This document shows, piece by piece, positions 54,449 through 63,831 of a stretch of 64,000 nucleotides of DNA. A model generated the notes under the pieces. It saw only the letters and a list, made by a program, of their open reading frames with translations, did no database searches and was not told where the DNA came from. The stretch spans positions 5,518,001-5,582,000 of the forward strand of contig NZ_RAPV01000001.1 of assembly GCF_003610295.1 (NCBI RefSeq). The letters run 5' to 3'. A program made the position numbers and the translations under genes. How positions within the stretch are numbered: position 1 is the stretch's first letter; the number at the start of each line of letters is the position of its first letter. Source of the stretch: Paraburkholderia sp. BL23I1N1. Lineage in GTDB: Bacteria > Pseudomonadota > Gammaproteobacteria > Burkholderiales > Burkholderiaceae.

Positions 54449-54585
54449 CGCCATTCTCCCGTTCGCCGTCCAAACTACCCATTGAGCATTTAGAATCGCC
54501 AGCCAGAATTGCCTGGTAGCGTTGTTTTCCGACATCCAGTTGTCCGCAGGCGACCTTGACCGCGAATCCGGGTCCCGTTCTTGTC

Positions 54586-55845
54586 TTACTTATCGACGAC
54601 GAGATCGCTCAACGGCTTGCTGCAGCACAACAGCACCATGCCCTGATCGATTTCGCGCTGTCGGATTCCGCCCGCATGTTTCATCGCGACTTCGCCGGAC
54701 ACCAGCTTCACCTTGCAGGTGCCGCACATGCCCTGGGTGCATGAGGCCGGAAGCCGCACGCCGGCCTTCTTCGCCGCGTCGAGTACATGCTGGCCATTGC
54801 CGCATTCGATCTCGCGATTGCTTTTGGCGAAGCTCACCTTGAATGTCGTTTCGGTCTCGAGCGGCACCTGCGCGGGTGTGAACCCGGCCGCCTGTTCACG
54901 CGATTCGGCAAAGCTTTCCGCCGTGGTTGTGGGTGCCTGCAACGCATCCGCGACATGCGCGGTCGTCAATTGCGCGGCGACCTCGCTGATCGTCTCGAAC
55001 GAGAAACTTTCCTCGTGATAATGGCTGCGATCGAAGTCGCCTTCAGCCAGTAAATTTCGGACTGCCTGCATGTAGGGCGCAGGCCCGCAGGTGAAAATCT
55101 CACGATCCAGAAAATCCGGCGCGATGAGTTTAAGCAAGGGCAACGTCAGAAAGCCGGTGACGCCAGGCCAATTGGTCCTTGCGCCAAGCCGTTCACAGAC
55201 GAACGCCGTGCGGAAATTGGCCTGATTCGACGCAATCAGATCGAGTTCGCGCGCGAAGATAATGTCGTCCGGCGTGCGGGCGCTGTGTACGAATACGATG
55301 TCGCTGTCTTCGCCGAGCTCATGATGCGCGCGGCTCATCGACATCAGCGGCGTCACGCCCGACCCTGCCGACAAAAACAGAAACTTGCGCGCCGGATGCC
55401 GCGCACAAGTGAACTCGCCGGACGGCCCGAGCACACGAACTTCCGAACCCGCGTGCAGATTGTCGTGCAGCCAGTTCGACACCTTGCCCCCCGGCACGCG
55501 CTTCACCGTGATGGAGATAGTGTGCGGCCGCGTGGGCGGCGAAGAAATCGTATAGCAGCGATTCACCGCCTCGCCGTCGATCTCCAGCTCCAGCGTAATG
55601 AACTGCCCCGGCTCGAACACGAAGGCCCGCTCGGAGGGCGCGCGAAAGAAGAAGCTCTTGACGTCGTGGGTTTCCTGGCGGACCTGGCAGCACACCAGCG
55701 TGTCGTCGGTTTCGCTATTCCAGCGAGCCGGCAACGTCTCCCAGAACCGCGGCCGCGTCACTCGGCTCGACGTCTCATCGTCTGAAGTCTCGCGGTTCGG
55801 AGCCGGCTCGGCGCTCATCTGTGGCGTCGCCTGATCGCGCATCAT
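54586..55845 (-). CDS. gbcB: Glycine betaine demethylase reductase subunit GbcB
   Basis: A 419-residue oxidoreductase. Residues 40-290 are a ferredoxin-NADP reductase-type FAD/NAD module (NRCYTISSPPTRP binding FAD, FLSAGSGVTPLMSM binding NAD). The C-terminus is a plant-type 2Fe-2S ferredoxin (CTQGMCGTCKVKL and a fourth Cys in VLLCCSK). It passes electrons to the Rieske oxygenase GbcA. It follows gbcA by 33 bp, one operon. Confidence 0.95.
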   Translation of the reverse strand: MMRDQATPQMSAEPAPNRETSDDETSSRVTRPRFWETLPARWNSETDDTLVCCQVRQETHDVKSFFFRAPSERAFVFEPGQFITLELEIDGEAVNRCYTISSPPTRPHTISITVKRVPGGKVSNWLHDNLHAGSEVRVLGPSGEFTCARHPARKFLFLSAGSGVTPLMSMSRAHHELGEDSDIVFVHSARTPDDIIFARELDLIASNQANFRTAFVCERLGARTNWPGVTGFLTLPLLKLIAPDFLDREIFTCGPAPYMQAVRNLLAEGDFDRSHYHEESFSFETISEVAAQLTTAHVADALQAPTTTAESFAESREQAAGFTPAQVPLETETTFKVSFAKSNREIECGNGQHVLDAAKKAGVRLPASCTQGMCGTCKVKLVSGEVAMKHAGGIRQREIDQGMVLLCCSKPLSDLVVDK

Positions 55846-55878
55846 TATTTTCTCCCGCTCCTGTTGGCGATATCGCGC

Positions 55879-57189
55879 TCAGCGCATGAAAGACACGACT
55901 TTTTCGCCGTGCGAAACCGGCGCATCGCCGGCATCATGGGTTTGGGGCGCATTGCTGTACTCCGCAATACGGCCGATGTACCACTCGCAGAATTTTTCGA
56001 CGAGGCCTTCGGTGAACGGCGAATACGGACCCGGCTCGTACGCGCTGCTCGTTGCGCCGCGTTGCGAGTACTCCACGAGCGCGCGGTCCTGGTCATTGGT
56101 GGCGCGCCACACGGCCGTGAGATTGTTCACGTCGTAATCGATGCCTTCGCGCGCGTCTTTGTGGACGAGCCACTTGGTGCGTACCAGCGTTTTGCCCGCC
56201 GAAAGCGGAATCACCGAAAAGCTGACAATGTGGTCGCTCATGAAGTGATGCCACGAGTTCGGCTGCGTCCAGAACGAAAGGCCACCGAGATCGGCCTGCT
56301 CGAAACCGCCCAGCAGCTTTTTCGAGGCCACCTTCGCGTCCATGGTCTGCGATTCGCCGTCGCGATCGAGTGGCAGGCGTTGCGTGCGGAACCCCGTCAC
56401 CAGATCGGCCAGGTGGTCGATTTCCGCCGACGGCAGTTTCATCGCTTCCCATTGCGCGGTGCGGCGCGCCACGGTCTCTTCAAACGCCGCCATGCCTTCC
56501 TCGTTGGCGGGCGTGCGTTGGTAGCCAAAGCCATACTCGTAAAGCGAAATGGTCAGTTCGGGATGGTTCGCGACGCAGTGGTAGCACTCGCGATTGTTCT
56601 CCATCGTGAGCTTCCAGTTGCCCTCTTCGATGATATCGATCGACGCCGCGATCTTGCAGCCGGCAAGATCGTGCGGCAACAGATACGGTTCCATCGCGGC
56701 GCGCATCACAGCGAAGTCGACGGGCGGTTCGTCCGCGAGACAGATGAAAATCAAGCCGGCAAGATTCTCGACGCGCACCGCTTTCAGGCTGTGCTTGCAG
56801 CGGTCGAACTGGTCGCCCATATGCTCGGCGAACATCAGATCGCCGTTCAGGTTATAGGTCCAGCTGTGATACGGGCAAACGATATTGCCGAGTGATCCTT
56901 TGTCGGTATTGCACAAACGCGCGCCACGGTGGCGACAAACGTTATGGAACGCCCGCACCAGCATGTCGTCGTCGCGTACGATCAGAATCGAATCGTTGCC
57001 GATTTCCACTGTGACGTAGTCGCCCGGCTCCGGTACATCGGGTTCTACCGCGACCTGAATCCAGTGCTTGCGGAAAATCGCCTCCATGTCGAGCGCGAAA
57101 ATTTCCTCGCCCGTATAGAACGGCGCTTCCAGCGTGTGATTCTTTTTACGGCGTTCGACCATTGCGCGAACGTCTGCCGAAACTTTCAT
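55879..57189 (-). CDS. gbcA: Glycine betaine demethylase oxygenase subunit GbcA
   Basis: A 436-residue ring-hydroxylating-type Rieske oxygenase. The Rieske 2Fe-2S site is CRHRGARLCNTDKG and CPYHSWTYNL (Cys-x-His, Cys-x-x-His). The mononuclear iron site includes ECYHCVANHPEL (His-x4-His). It removes one methyl of glycine betaine as formaldehyde, giving dimethylglycine, with electrons from GbcB. CGGAGC precedes the ATG. Confidence 0.95.
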   Translation of the reverse strand: MKVSADVRAMVERRKKNHTLEAPFYTGEEIFALDMEAIFRKHWIQVAVEPDVPEPGDYVTVEIGNDSILIVRDDDMLVRAFHNVCRHRGARLCNTDKGSLGNIVCPYHSWTYNLNGDLMFAEHMGDQFDRCKHSLKAVRVENLAGLIFICLADEPPVDFAVMRAAMEPYLLPHDLAGCKIAASIDIIEEGNWKLTMENNRECYHCVANHPELTISLYEYGFGYQRTPANEEGMAAFEETVARRTAQWEAMKLPSAEIDHLADLVTGFRTQRLPLDRDGESQTMDAKVASKKLLGGFEQADLGGLSFWTQPNSWHHFMSDHIVSFSVIPLSAGKTLVRTKWLVHKDAREGIDYDVNNLTAVWRATNDQDRALVEYSQRGATSSAYEPGPYSPFTEGLVEKFCEWYIGRIAEYSNAPQTHDAGDAPVSHGEKVVSFMR

Positions 57190-57262
57190 TGTGTGCTCCG
57201 TTGCATGTCACGTCTGGCGCCGCGCCAGGCCCTCCTGGCCGCAGGTTCGCCTGAACCGGAAA

Positions 57263-58051
57263 TCAGTAATCCACGAGTTGATGCTCGCGCAAATACGCGA
57301 GAATCACTTGTGCTTTTTCGACGGAACTCCCTTCAATTACGACGCTGCCGCCGCGGCTTTCGGTGGTCGTTGCCGAGAGCATGCGGGCGTGGCCCGAACG
57401 CTTTTCGGCGGCGGCAAGGCGCACCGGTTTGGCTGTAGCGGGACGGGTCGTCCAGGCGAGGTGGTCGGGAGTGGCGTCTGGGCTTTCGGATGTTGCAGTC
57501 GTGACCGGACGGATCGTGCCTTCGCGAAGCCTTGCATAGGCGTAGCTCGGCGCCGTGTTGGCCATCGGATGCACCGCGATCAAAGCCGGCAACTGCACGT
57601 CGACACGCCGGCGCAAACCCTTCGGCATGAATTGCCGGACTTCGGCGCAACCGTCCCGGAGCGTCAAATCGACGGCTGCACCAACCAGTGGCATATCCAG
57701 CGCACTGGCGACGCGATACGGCAGCATGCCGCTATCGAATGCGCCTTCAGCCCGCGTGCCGGTCAAAACAAGGTCGTAACCGCGCAGACGTGCGGCGAGC
57801 GGCGCTATCGCATCGCCCTGCATTTCAGGAGATGAAGGCACGTTCAGCACCTCGACAGTGCGTGCGCCGAGCGCGAGATACTCCTTCAGCGCCGGGTTCG
57901 ACGGATCGCCCGCATGCAACACGTCGAGCGTCGCGCCGTGCGTTTTCGCAAGCGAAAGCGCGATCGTCAACGCGGCGGCGTCATTTCGGCTGTAACGCGC
58001 GGTGCCGCTGACCGGGTGCCGCCCCACGGAAACCAGTACGGCGATCTTCAT
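57263..58051 (-). CDS. etfB: Electron transfer flavoprotein subunit beta, dimethylglycine type
   Basis: A 262-residue ETF-beta-like protein: MKIAVLVSVGRHPVSGTARYSRNDAAALTIAL, VLTGTRAEGAFDSGMLPYRVASALDMPLVGA, QLPALIAVHPMANTAP in pattern. Its ATG overlaps etfA by 4 bp (ATGA). It forms the ETF that accepts electrons from DgcAB. Its C-terminus is longer and less conserved than in housekeeping ETF. Confidence 0.9.
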   Translation of the reverse strand: MKIAVLVSVGRHPVSGTARYSRNDAAALTIALSLAKTHGATLDVLHAGDPSNPALKEYLALGARTVEVLNVPSSPEMQGDAIAPLAARLRGYDLVLTGTRAEGAFDSGMLPYRVASALDMPLVGAAVDLTLRDGCAEVRQFMPKGLRRRVDVQLPALIAVHPMANTAPSYAYARLREGTIRPVTTATSESPDATPDHLAWTTRPATAKPVRLAAAEKRSGHARMLSATTTESRGGSVVIEGSSVEKAQVILAYLREHQLVDY

Positions 58052-59226
58052 GCAAGCGCTCCTTCCGCAATAGCCTTTGAATTCAATAGCGCAGCACCGG
58101 TGCCGCGTGCCGTGCGCGCAGCCGCCGCGGCTTCGTTCAACGCCGCGATGGTTTCCTGCGCGTCGGCAATGACGGTCAGATTCGCGCGTTTGGCGATCGG
58201 CGCGCTGGCGTCGAGATTCACGGCGATCACATGCCGGCAATCCTTGATGCCCTGCAGATGCTGAACCGCGCCGGAAATGCCGAACGCGATATAAATGCTC
58301 GCCTCCACGGTTTTTCCCGTGGCGCCGATCTGCTTGTCGCGGGTGAATTTGCCGTCGTCCACCGCGACGCGGCTTGCGCCTATCGCAGCGCCTAACGTGA
58401 CCGCGAGACGCTCGAACGCGGGGACGTCACTGACGCCATTGCCTGCCGAGACGATGAAATCCGCCTCTTCGAGCGCGAGTTGCGCGGCGTCGATTTCCTC
58501 GATGCCAAGATCGCGCACGATGCCTTTGGACGAAGCCGGTTCACCATCGAAACGCCACACCACGCGTTCGCCCGCGCCGACGAACGGCAACTTCGGATCG
58601 ACCGCATTCGGTGCGAGCAAAATGACCTCGGGCAACGCGCGCACAGCGAACGCCGTATTCGTCTGAATATAAGCCGCAACGTGCGCCGCATCGATTTCAA
58701 CAACATGCGTCGCGACGCTCGCGTTCGCGGCTGCCGCATAACGGCGGCCGAGATCGCCGTCTCCAGTGGCGTTATCGGGCAGAAAAATATGCGCCGGCGC
58801 GTAGGCCGCAACGCACGCGGCCAATGCATTCATTTCGTCCAGCGGCGCGAAAACGCGGCGATCGAACATCGGCAACTCGATCAGCTTGTCGGCGCCGAGC
58901 GCGGCGGCGTCGCCGGTGAATTCGCCGAATACGAGCAGGACGACTTCGCTTGTCGCGTCCGCGATCAGCGCGGCGGCGGCCAGCGTCTGGCGCGCGTGAT
59001 CGTCCAGCGCGCCGCGGTCCGCGTGCGCGGCCACCAGCAGCACACGCTGCGCCGCAGCCGTCGTGCGGCGCGGTCTAGCCTGCTCGCGATGCGCCGACCC
59101 TGAGGCGCCGTGCGCCGCGAAATCCATTGAGCCGGCAACACCCGTCATGCCGAGCGTGATGCGCTTGAGACCTTCCGCCGTGATCGTGAACGGCCGGCGC
59201 GGGTCGATTCGTTTTAGTGTGTTCAT
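58048..59226 (-). CDS. etfA: Electron transfer flavoprotein subunit alpha, dimethylglycine type
   Basis: A 392-residue ETF-alpha. The C-terminal FAD domain shows the glycine-rich segments GNGVSDVPAFERLAVTLGAAIGASR, FTRDKQIGATGKTVEASIYIAFGISGAVQHLQGIKD and AVNLDASAPIAKRANLTVIAD in part. It belongs with etfB and the dgc genes, and gives electrons to the quinone pool through an ETF oxidoreductase elsewhere. Confidence 0.93.
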   Translation of the reverse strand: MNTLKRIDPRRPFTITAEGLKRITLGMTGVAGSMDFAAHGASGSAHREQARPRRTTAAAQRVLLVAAHADRGALDDHARQTLAAAALIADATSEVVLLVFGEFTGDAAALGADKLIELPMFDRRVFAPLDEMNALAACVAAYAPAHIFLPDNATGDGDLGRRYAAAANASVATHVVEIDAAHVAAYIQTNTAFAVRALPEVILLAPNAVDPKLPFVGAGERVVWRFDGEPASSKGIVRDLGIEEIDAAQLALEEADFIVSAGNGVSDVPAFERLAVTLGAAIGASRVAVDDGKFTRDKQIGATGKTVEASIYIAFGISGAVQHLQGIKDCRHVIAVNLDASAPIAKRANLTVIADAQETIAALNEAAAAARTARGTGAALLNSKAIAEGALA

Positions 59227-59230
59227 CGCG

Positions 59231-61144
59231 TTACTCCAGCGCCGCGGCAACCAGTTCGGCGACGTCCAGCACTTCCGGACGCGGGCCGACCACGCCTTCG
59301 AGCATCGCCGTGCAATTCGGGCAACCCACCGCGACGATCTCGGCGTTTATCGCCCGTGCATCGTCGATACGGATATCCGGAATGCGCCGCTTGCCGGGGA
59401 TATCGGTCAACGGCGCACCGCCACCACCGCCGCAGCACCGTCCGCGCATGCCGTTGCGTTCCATCTCGACCACCTTGATGCCGATGGATTTCAGCAAACG
59501 GCGTGGCGCTTCGGTCTCACCGTTATAGCGGCCCAGATAGCACGGGTCGTGATACGTGATCTTGCGGTCCGCGAACGCGGCGACCGCTTTCGGCGACAGC
59601 TTGCCGCTCGATACCAGTTCTTCGATCAACGCCGTGTGATGCTGCACCTCATAGAAGCCGCCAAGCGCGCGATATTCGTTGCGCAGGCTGTGCAGCACAT
59701 GCGGATCAGGCGTGACGATTTTGCGGAACGCGTACTGCGACAGCGTGCCGATCAGCTTGGTCGCGAGTTGCTGGAAGGTGGCCTCATCGCCCAAACGCCG
59801 TGCCGTGTCCCCCGTATCGGTCTCGACGCCGCCGAGCACCGCATAGTCGATCCCCGCGCGATTCAGTACCTTGACTAGCGCGCGCAGCGTGCGCTGATAC
59901 CGCATGTCGAACGCGCCTTCGCCGGCGATCAGCAGCACGTCCACAGGGCGTCCCGGTTGGGCGACCTGCACTTGCAGATCGACCGCCCAGTCGTAACGCG
60001 CGCCGATGTCGTAGCCGTTCGAACTGCCGGTTTCGCGCAAATTGGCGAGCGTGATTGGACCTTTGCCCGGTACGCTGCCTTCAACCAACGTCTGGTTGCG
60101 GCGCATATCCACGATCGCGTCGACGTGTTCGATCAGCATCGGGCATTCCTGCACGCAGGCGCGGCAGGTGGTGCAGGACCATAGCGTGTCCGCTTCGATC
60201 AGGCTCGACACGAGCGGTTTGCCCGGCGCGCCGCTATGTTTGCCGAGCGGAATGCCCGGCGTCGGGCTGCCCGTGTAAGCCTCGTCCGTCCCGCCCACCA
60301 TGCCCGTGACGAGATCCTGAATCAGCTTCTTCGGATTGAGCGGTTGCCCGGCGGCAAACGCGGGGCACGCCGCTTCGCACTTGCCGCACTGCACGCAGGC
60401 GTCGAAGCTCAGCAACTGGTTCCAGCGAAACTCCACCGGTTTGCCGACGCCGTATTCCTTCGCATCGAGCAGCGGCGCCTTCAGCGCGGTCGGTGGCACG
60501 ACATCGTTGTCGTTACGTTCGGCAAAGCGCTCCTGACGCGGATGAAACGCGAGGTGCAGCAGACCCGCGAGCGCATGCTTCATCGGACCACCGCGCGCCG
60601 CACCGAACGTCATCGTGAACGCGCCCACCGCGATCAGCAGCGCGACGATGATGGCTAGCGCACCTGACATCGCCGCGGCAGGCAGCGCGATGAACAGCGC
60701 CAAACCGAGCGCGAACGACCCAAGCAGCAGAGGCAGATGATCCCAGGGCCCGCGCGAGAGCCGTGCCGGCGCGGCCTTCGCCCCATGCCGCCGACGCCAG
60801 ACGAACACCGCGCCGACCAGCATCACCAGCGCGGCAAGAAAGATCAGCTTGTCCAACCAAGGCGAGTAGATCGCGAGACCGTAGTTGACGAACACCAGCG
60901 CCATTGCGAGGATCGCACCGCCCGCCGTCGCCACGTGCGTCTTCGCGATGTACGGGTCACGCGCGACCACATGGTGCAGGTCGACGAAATAGCGCTTCGG
61001 AATTGCCAGCAGATTGGCCCAGCCGTACGCACCCGCCGCCGTGGCGCGGCCTTCGCGCCAGTATGCAGCGCGTTTGACGAGCGCGAACGCGAGACCCGCC
61101 ACCGACAACCACAGCAGAACGGTGATGACAAACACGGGGCTCAT
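59231..61144 (-). CDS. dgcB: Dimethylglycine demethylation protein DgcB
   Basis: A 637-residue membrane Fe-S oxidoreductase. About five hydrophobic segments fill residues 1-200, then two 4Fe-4S motifs (CVQCGKCEAACPAF and CTTCRACVQECPM) and a CCG-type heterodisulfide reductase-like C-terminal region (MRGRCCGGGGGAP, CPNCTAML). It works with DgcA to oxidise dimethylglycine to sarcosine and deliver electrons. It starts 2 bp after dgcA. Confidence 0.95.
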   Translation of the reverse strand: MSPVFVITVLLWLSVAGLAFALVKRAAYWREGRATAAGAYGWANLLAIPKRYFVDLHHVVARDPYIAKTHVATAGGAILAMALVFVNYGLAIYSPWLDKLIFLAALVMLVGAVFVWRRRHGAKAAPARLSRGPWDHLPLLLGSFALGLALFIALPAAAMSGALAIIVALLIAVGAFTMTFGAARGGPMKHALAGLLHLAFHPRQERFAERNDNDVVPPTALKAPLLDAKEYGVGKPVEFRWNQLLSFDACVQCGKCEAACPAFAAGQPLNPKKLIQDLVTGMVGGTDEAYTGSPTPGIPLGKHSGAPGKPLVSSLIEADTLWSCTTCRACVQECPMLIEHVDAIVDMRRNQTLVEGSVPGKGPITLANLRETGSSNGYDIGARYDWAVDLQVQVAQPGRPVDVLLIAGEGAFDMRYQRTLRALVKVLNRAGIDYAVLGGVETDTGDTARRLGDEATFQQLATKLIGTLSQYAFRKIVTPDPHVLHSLRNEYRALGGFYEVQHHTALIEELVSSGKLSPKAVAAFADRKITYHDPCYLGRYNGETEAPRRLLKSIGIKVVEMERNGMRGRCCGGGGGAPLTDIPGKRRIPDIRIDDARAINAEIVAVGCPNCTAMLEGVVGPRPEVLDVAELVAAALE

Positions 61145-61146
61145 CG

Positions 61147-63210
61147 TCAGAAATCCTTGCAAAGGCGCAGCGCGTCGTAAATCGCGCCGTGAATGTTGTG
61201 CATGGAAATACAATCGCCCACGCGAAACAGCAGGAAGCGGCCGTTACCGAGTTCTTCGCTGAGCGACGGTTGCGGCTCGGACGCGAAGAGCTTGTGCACG
61301 TCCACTTGGCCGCGATTCACCGACTCGGGCTTGAGCGTCCAGTAAAGCTGATCGTTCGGTGTGCTGCCGTTCTCGATCACCACCTGATCGACCACGCGTT
61401 CTTCCTGCTCTTCCGTGTACTCGTTGCGAATCACGGCGATCTTCTTGCCGTCTTCCTCGTAGACTTTGTCGAGCCAGTAGTTCGGCGTGTGAATTACGCC
61501 TTGCGCGTAGAGGCGGCGATAGAAGATCGGGAACGTGGTGCCGCCTACGTCGTCGGCAACCTTCACGTCGGGCGTCACGATCTCGACGTTCGAGCCGCGG
61601 CTCGACATAAAATCTGCGACGCCCGCGCCGGCGTGCGTGCTGACGCCGTCATACACCAGCACGTTCTTGCCCGGTTCGACCTTGCCCGACAGGACGTCCC
61701 ATGAACTGACCGCGAGCCCTTCTTCGACGCCCCACGCCGCCACTTGCGACGTGAACGACGAGCCGCCCGTGGCCAGCACGACGATGTCCGGCTTCTCGGC
61801 CATGATGGTTTTCTCGTCGGCGGCAACGCCGAGACGTCGATCGACGCCGAGACGCTTCGTCTCCATATCGAACCAGCGCACGATGCCCGCCATCTGCTCG
61901 CGCTGCGGCGCTTGCGCGGCCAGCATGATCTGACCGCCAACGTAGTCGTTCTTCTCGAACAGCACCACGTCGTGGCCGCGCGACTTCGCCACCCGCGCCG
62001 CTTCCAGCCCGGCCGGACCCGCGCCGACCACGACCACCTTGCGCTTCGGTCCACGTGTCTTCGCGATCACGTGCGGCATGGTTTCTTCGCGTGACGTTGC
62101 GGCGTTCTGCACGCACAGCACGTCCAGCCCGTTGTACTGGCGGTCGATGCAATAGTTCGCGCCGACGCATTGCTTGATCTCGTCTTCGCGGCCGTCGCGA
62201 ATCTTGATGACCATATGCGGATCGGCGATCTGCGCGCGCGTCATGCCGACCAGATCGACCATACCGCTCGCGAGCAGACGCTCGGCCTGGCCTGCGTCGC
62301 GAATGCTTTGCGCATGCATGACCGGGAGCTTCACCACCGACTTGATACCCGCCGCAAGATGTACGAACGGCTCGGGCGGCAGCGCCATTGGCGGCATGCA
62401 GTTCGCCAGCGTGTTGTGCGTATCCGCGCCGGAACCGATCACGCCAAGGTAATCGATCAGGCCGGTTTCGCTCATCGCCTGGGCGATCTCTTTCAGTTGT
62501 TCGTGATCGAGGCCGTCTTCATGGAATTCGTCGCCGCACATGCGCAGACCGATACAGAAGTCCGCGCCCACCGCTTCACGCACGGCCTTCAACACTTCCG
62601 TACCGAAACGCAGGCGGTTTTCGAGCGAGCCGCCCCATTCGTCGGTGCGGAAATTCGTGCGCGGGCTCCAGAACTGATCGATCAGATGCTGGTGCGCCGC
62701 CGAAATCTCGATGCCGTCCATGCCGGCATCCTTCACGCGCTTCGCCGCGGCGGCGAAATCCGAAATGATGCGGCGAATCTCTTCCACTTCGATGATCTTC
62801 GCGTTGCCGCGGTGAACCGGCTCACGCACGCCCGACGGTGACATCAGATGCGGCCAGTGCTCGCCGTGAAAGGCCGAGCGGCGCCCCATGTGCGTGGCCT
62901 GGATCATGATCTTCGCGCCGTGCCGATGCATCGCTTCGGCGAGCCGCGCGAGCGGATCGATGATCTTGTCGGTCGACAGGTTCACCGACTTCCACCAGCC
63001 TTGCGGGCTATCGATCGACACCGGGCTCGAGCCACCGCACACGGCAAGGCCGACGCCGCCCTTGGCCTTCTCTTCGTAGTAACGGATATAACGGTCACCG
63101 GGCAGACCGCCCGGTTCCGCATACACCTCCGCGTGTGCGGTGCTGACAATGCGGTTGCGTAAAGTCAGCTGGTTCAGCGTGAGAGGCTTGAAAAGGTTCG
63201 GGTAACGCAT
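61147..63210 (-). CDS. dgcA: Dimethylglycine demethylation protein DgcA
   Basis: A 687-residue NADH:flavin oxidoreductase/trimethylamine dehydrogenase-like enzyme. Residues 1-350 form the FMN TIM barrel (LRNRIVSTAHAE, SAAHQHLIDQFWSPRTNFRTDEWGGSLENR in pattern). A Cys set typical of the 4Fe-4S site follows (CVGANYC, LCVQNA), then an FAD/NAD domain with VVVVGAGPAGLEAARVAKSRGHDV in part. It oxidises dimethylglycine to sarcosine. Confidence 0.96.
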   Translation of the reverse strand: MRYPNLFKPLTLNQLTLRNRIVSTAHAEVYAEPGGLPGDRYIRYYEEKAKGGVGLAVCGGSSPVSIDSPQGWWKSVNLSTDKIIDPLARLAEAMHRHGAKIMIQATHMGRRSAFHGEHWPHLMSPSGVREPVHRGNAKIIEVEEIRRIISDFAAAAKRVKDAGMDGIEISAAHQHLIDQFWSPRTNFRTDEWGGSLENRLRFGTEVLKAVREAVGADFCIGLRMCGDEFHEDGLDHEQLKEIAQAMSETGLIDYLGVIGSGADTHNTLANCMPPMALPPEPFVHLAAGIKSVVKLPVMHAQSIRDAGQAERLLASGMVDLVGMTRAQIADPHMVIKIRDGREDEIKQCVGANYCIDRQYNGLDVLCVQNAATSREETMPHVIAKTRGPKRKVVVVGAGPAGLEAARVAKSRGHDVVLFEKNDYVGGQIMLAAQAPQREQMAGIVRWFDMETKRLGVDRRLGVAADEKTIMAEKPDIVVLATGGSSFTSQVAAWGVEEGLAVSSWDVLSGKVEPGKNVLVYDGVSTHAGAGVADFMSSRGSNVEIVTPDVKVADDVGGTTFPIFYRRLYAQGVIHTPNYWLDKVYEEDGKKIAVIRNEYTEEQEERVVDQVVIENGSTPNDQLYWTLKPESVNRGQVDVHKLFASEPQPSLSEELGNGRFLLFRVGDCISMHNIHGAIYDALRLCKDF

Positions 63211-63250
63211 CGCGATCGACCTCGGAATGGATAGGCTATATGCGTTGTAT

Positions 63251-63787
63251 TTACGACGCGAGCGGCGATACTTCGAACACGCAATGGTCGTGGCCTTCAG
63301 CCGCGCATTGCGCTTCTTTCGAATGGGACGGCGGACCCTTACGAGCGGAATCCGGCGCGGTGTCGTTCACCCAATCCATCGCGCCCGCAAACCAGCCGGC
63401 GAACATGTAGCACAGCTTGCCTTCCTTGCCCGGCTGCGCGAGCACGAACGACGAATGGTGCAATTCAATGCGGGCACGCGAGCTGGACGGATCGGCTTCT
63501 GCGATCGTGAAGATGCCCCAGCCGCGTTGCGACAGACGCTTCAGGTAATGCTCGAACACCGCCATACCGGCAATGCCGTGCTGTTTCGCTTCCTTGTCGC
63601 ACCAGAAATACGCGGATTTGTAGCCGGCCTTATAGAGAATTTCGGCATAGGCATCGCGACCGAGCGCTTCTTCGACAGCAGTGTGATTGTTCGTGAAGAA
63701 GTGACGCGGCACGTAGAGCATCGGCAGCGCGTCGGTGGTCCAGACGCCGGTATTCGGATCGACGTCGATAGGCAGTTGGGGTTGCAT
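63251..63787 (-). CDS. DUF5943 protein of the dgc operon (V4R-like)
   Basis: A 178-residue protein: TDALPMLYVPRHFFTNNHTAVEEALGRDAY in part, YFWCDKEAKQHG, and C-terminal AEGHDHCVFEVSPL, similar to the 4-vinyl reductase (V4R) small-molecule binding fold with Cys/His metal residues. It is the gene before dgcA in the same operon, as found in pseudomonads (the PA5397 position). Its role is unknown. Confidence 0.85.
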   Translation of the reverse strand: MQPQLPIDVDPNTGVWTTDALPMLYVPRHFFTNNHTAVEEALGRDAYAEILYKAGYKSAYFWCDKEAKQHGIAGMAVFEHYLKRLSQRGWGIFTIAEADPSSSRARIELHHSSFVLAQPGKEGKLCYMFAGWFAGAMDWVNDTAPDSARKGPPSHSKEAQCAAEGHDHCVFEVSPLAS

Positions 63788-63831
63788 GGGGAGACTCCGT
63801 TTTTATAGATTCATGTTCAGCGAATGGGAAT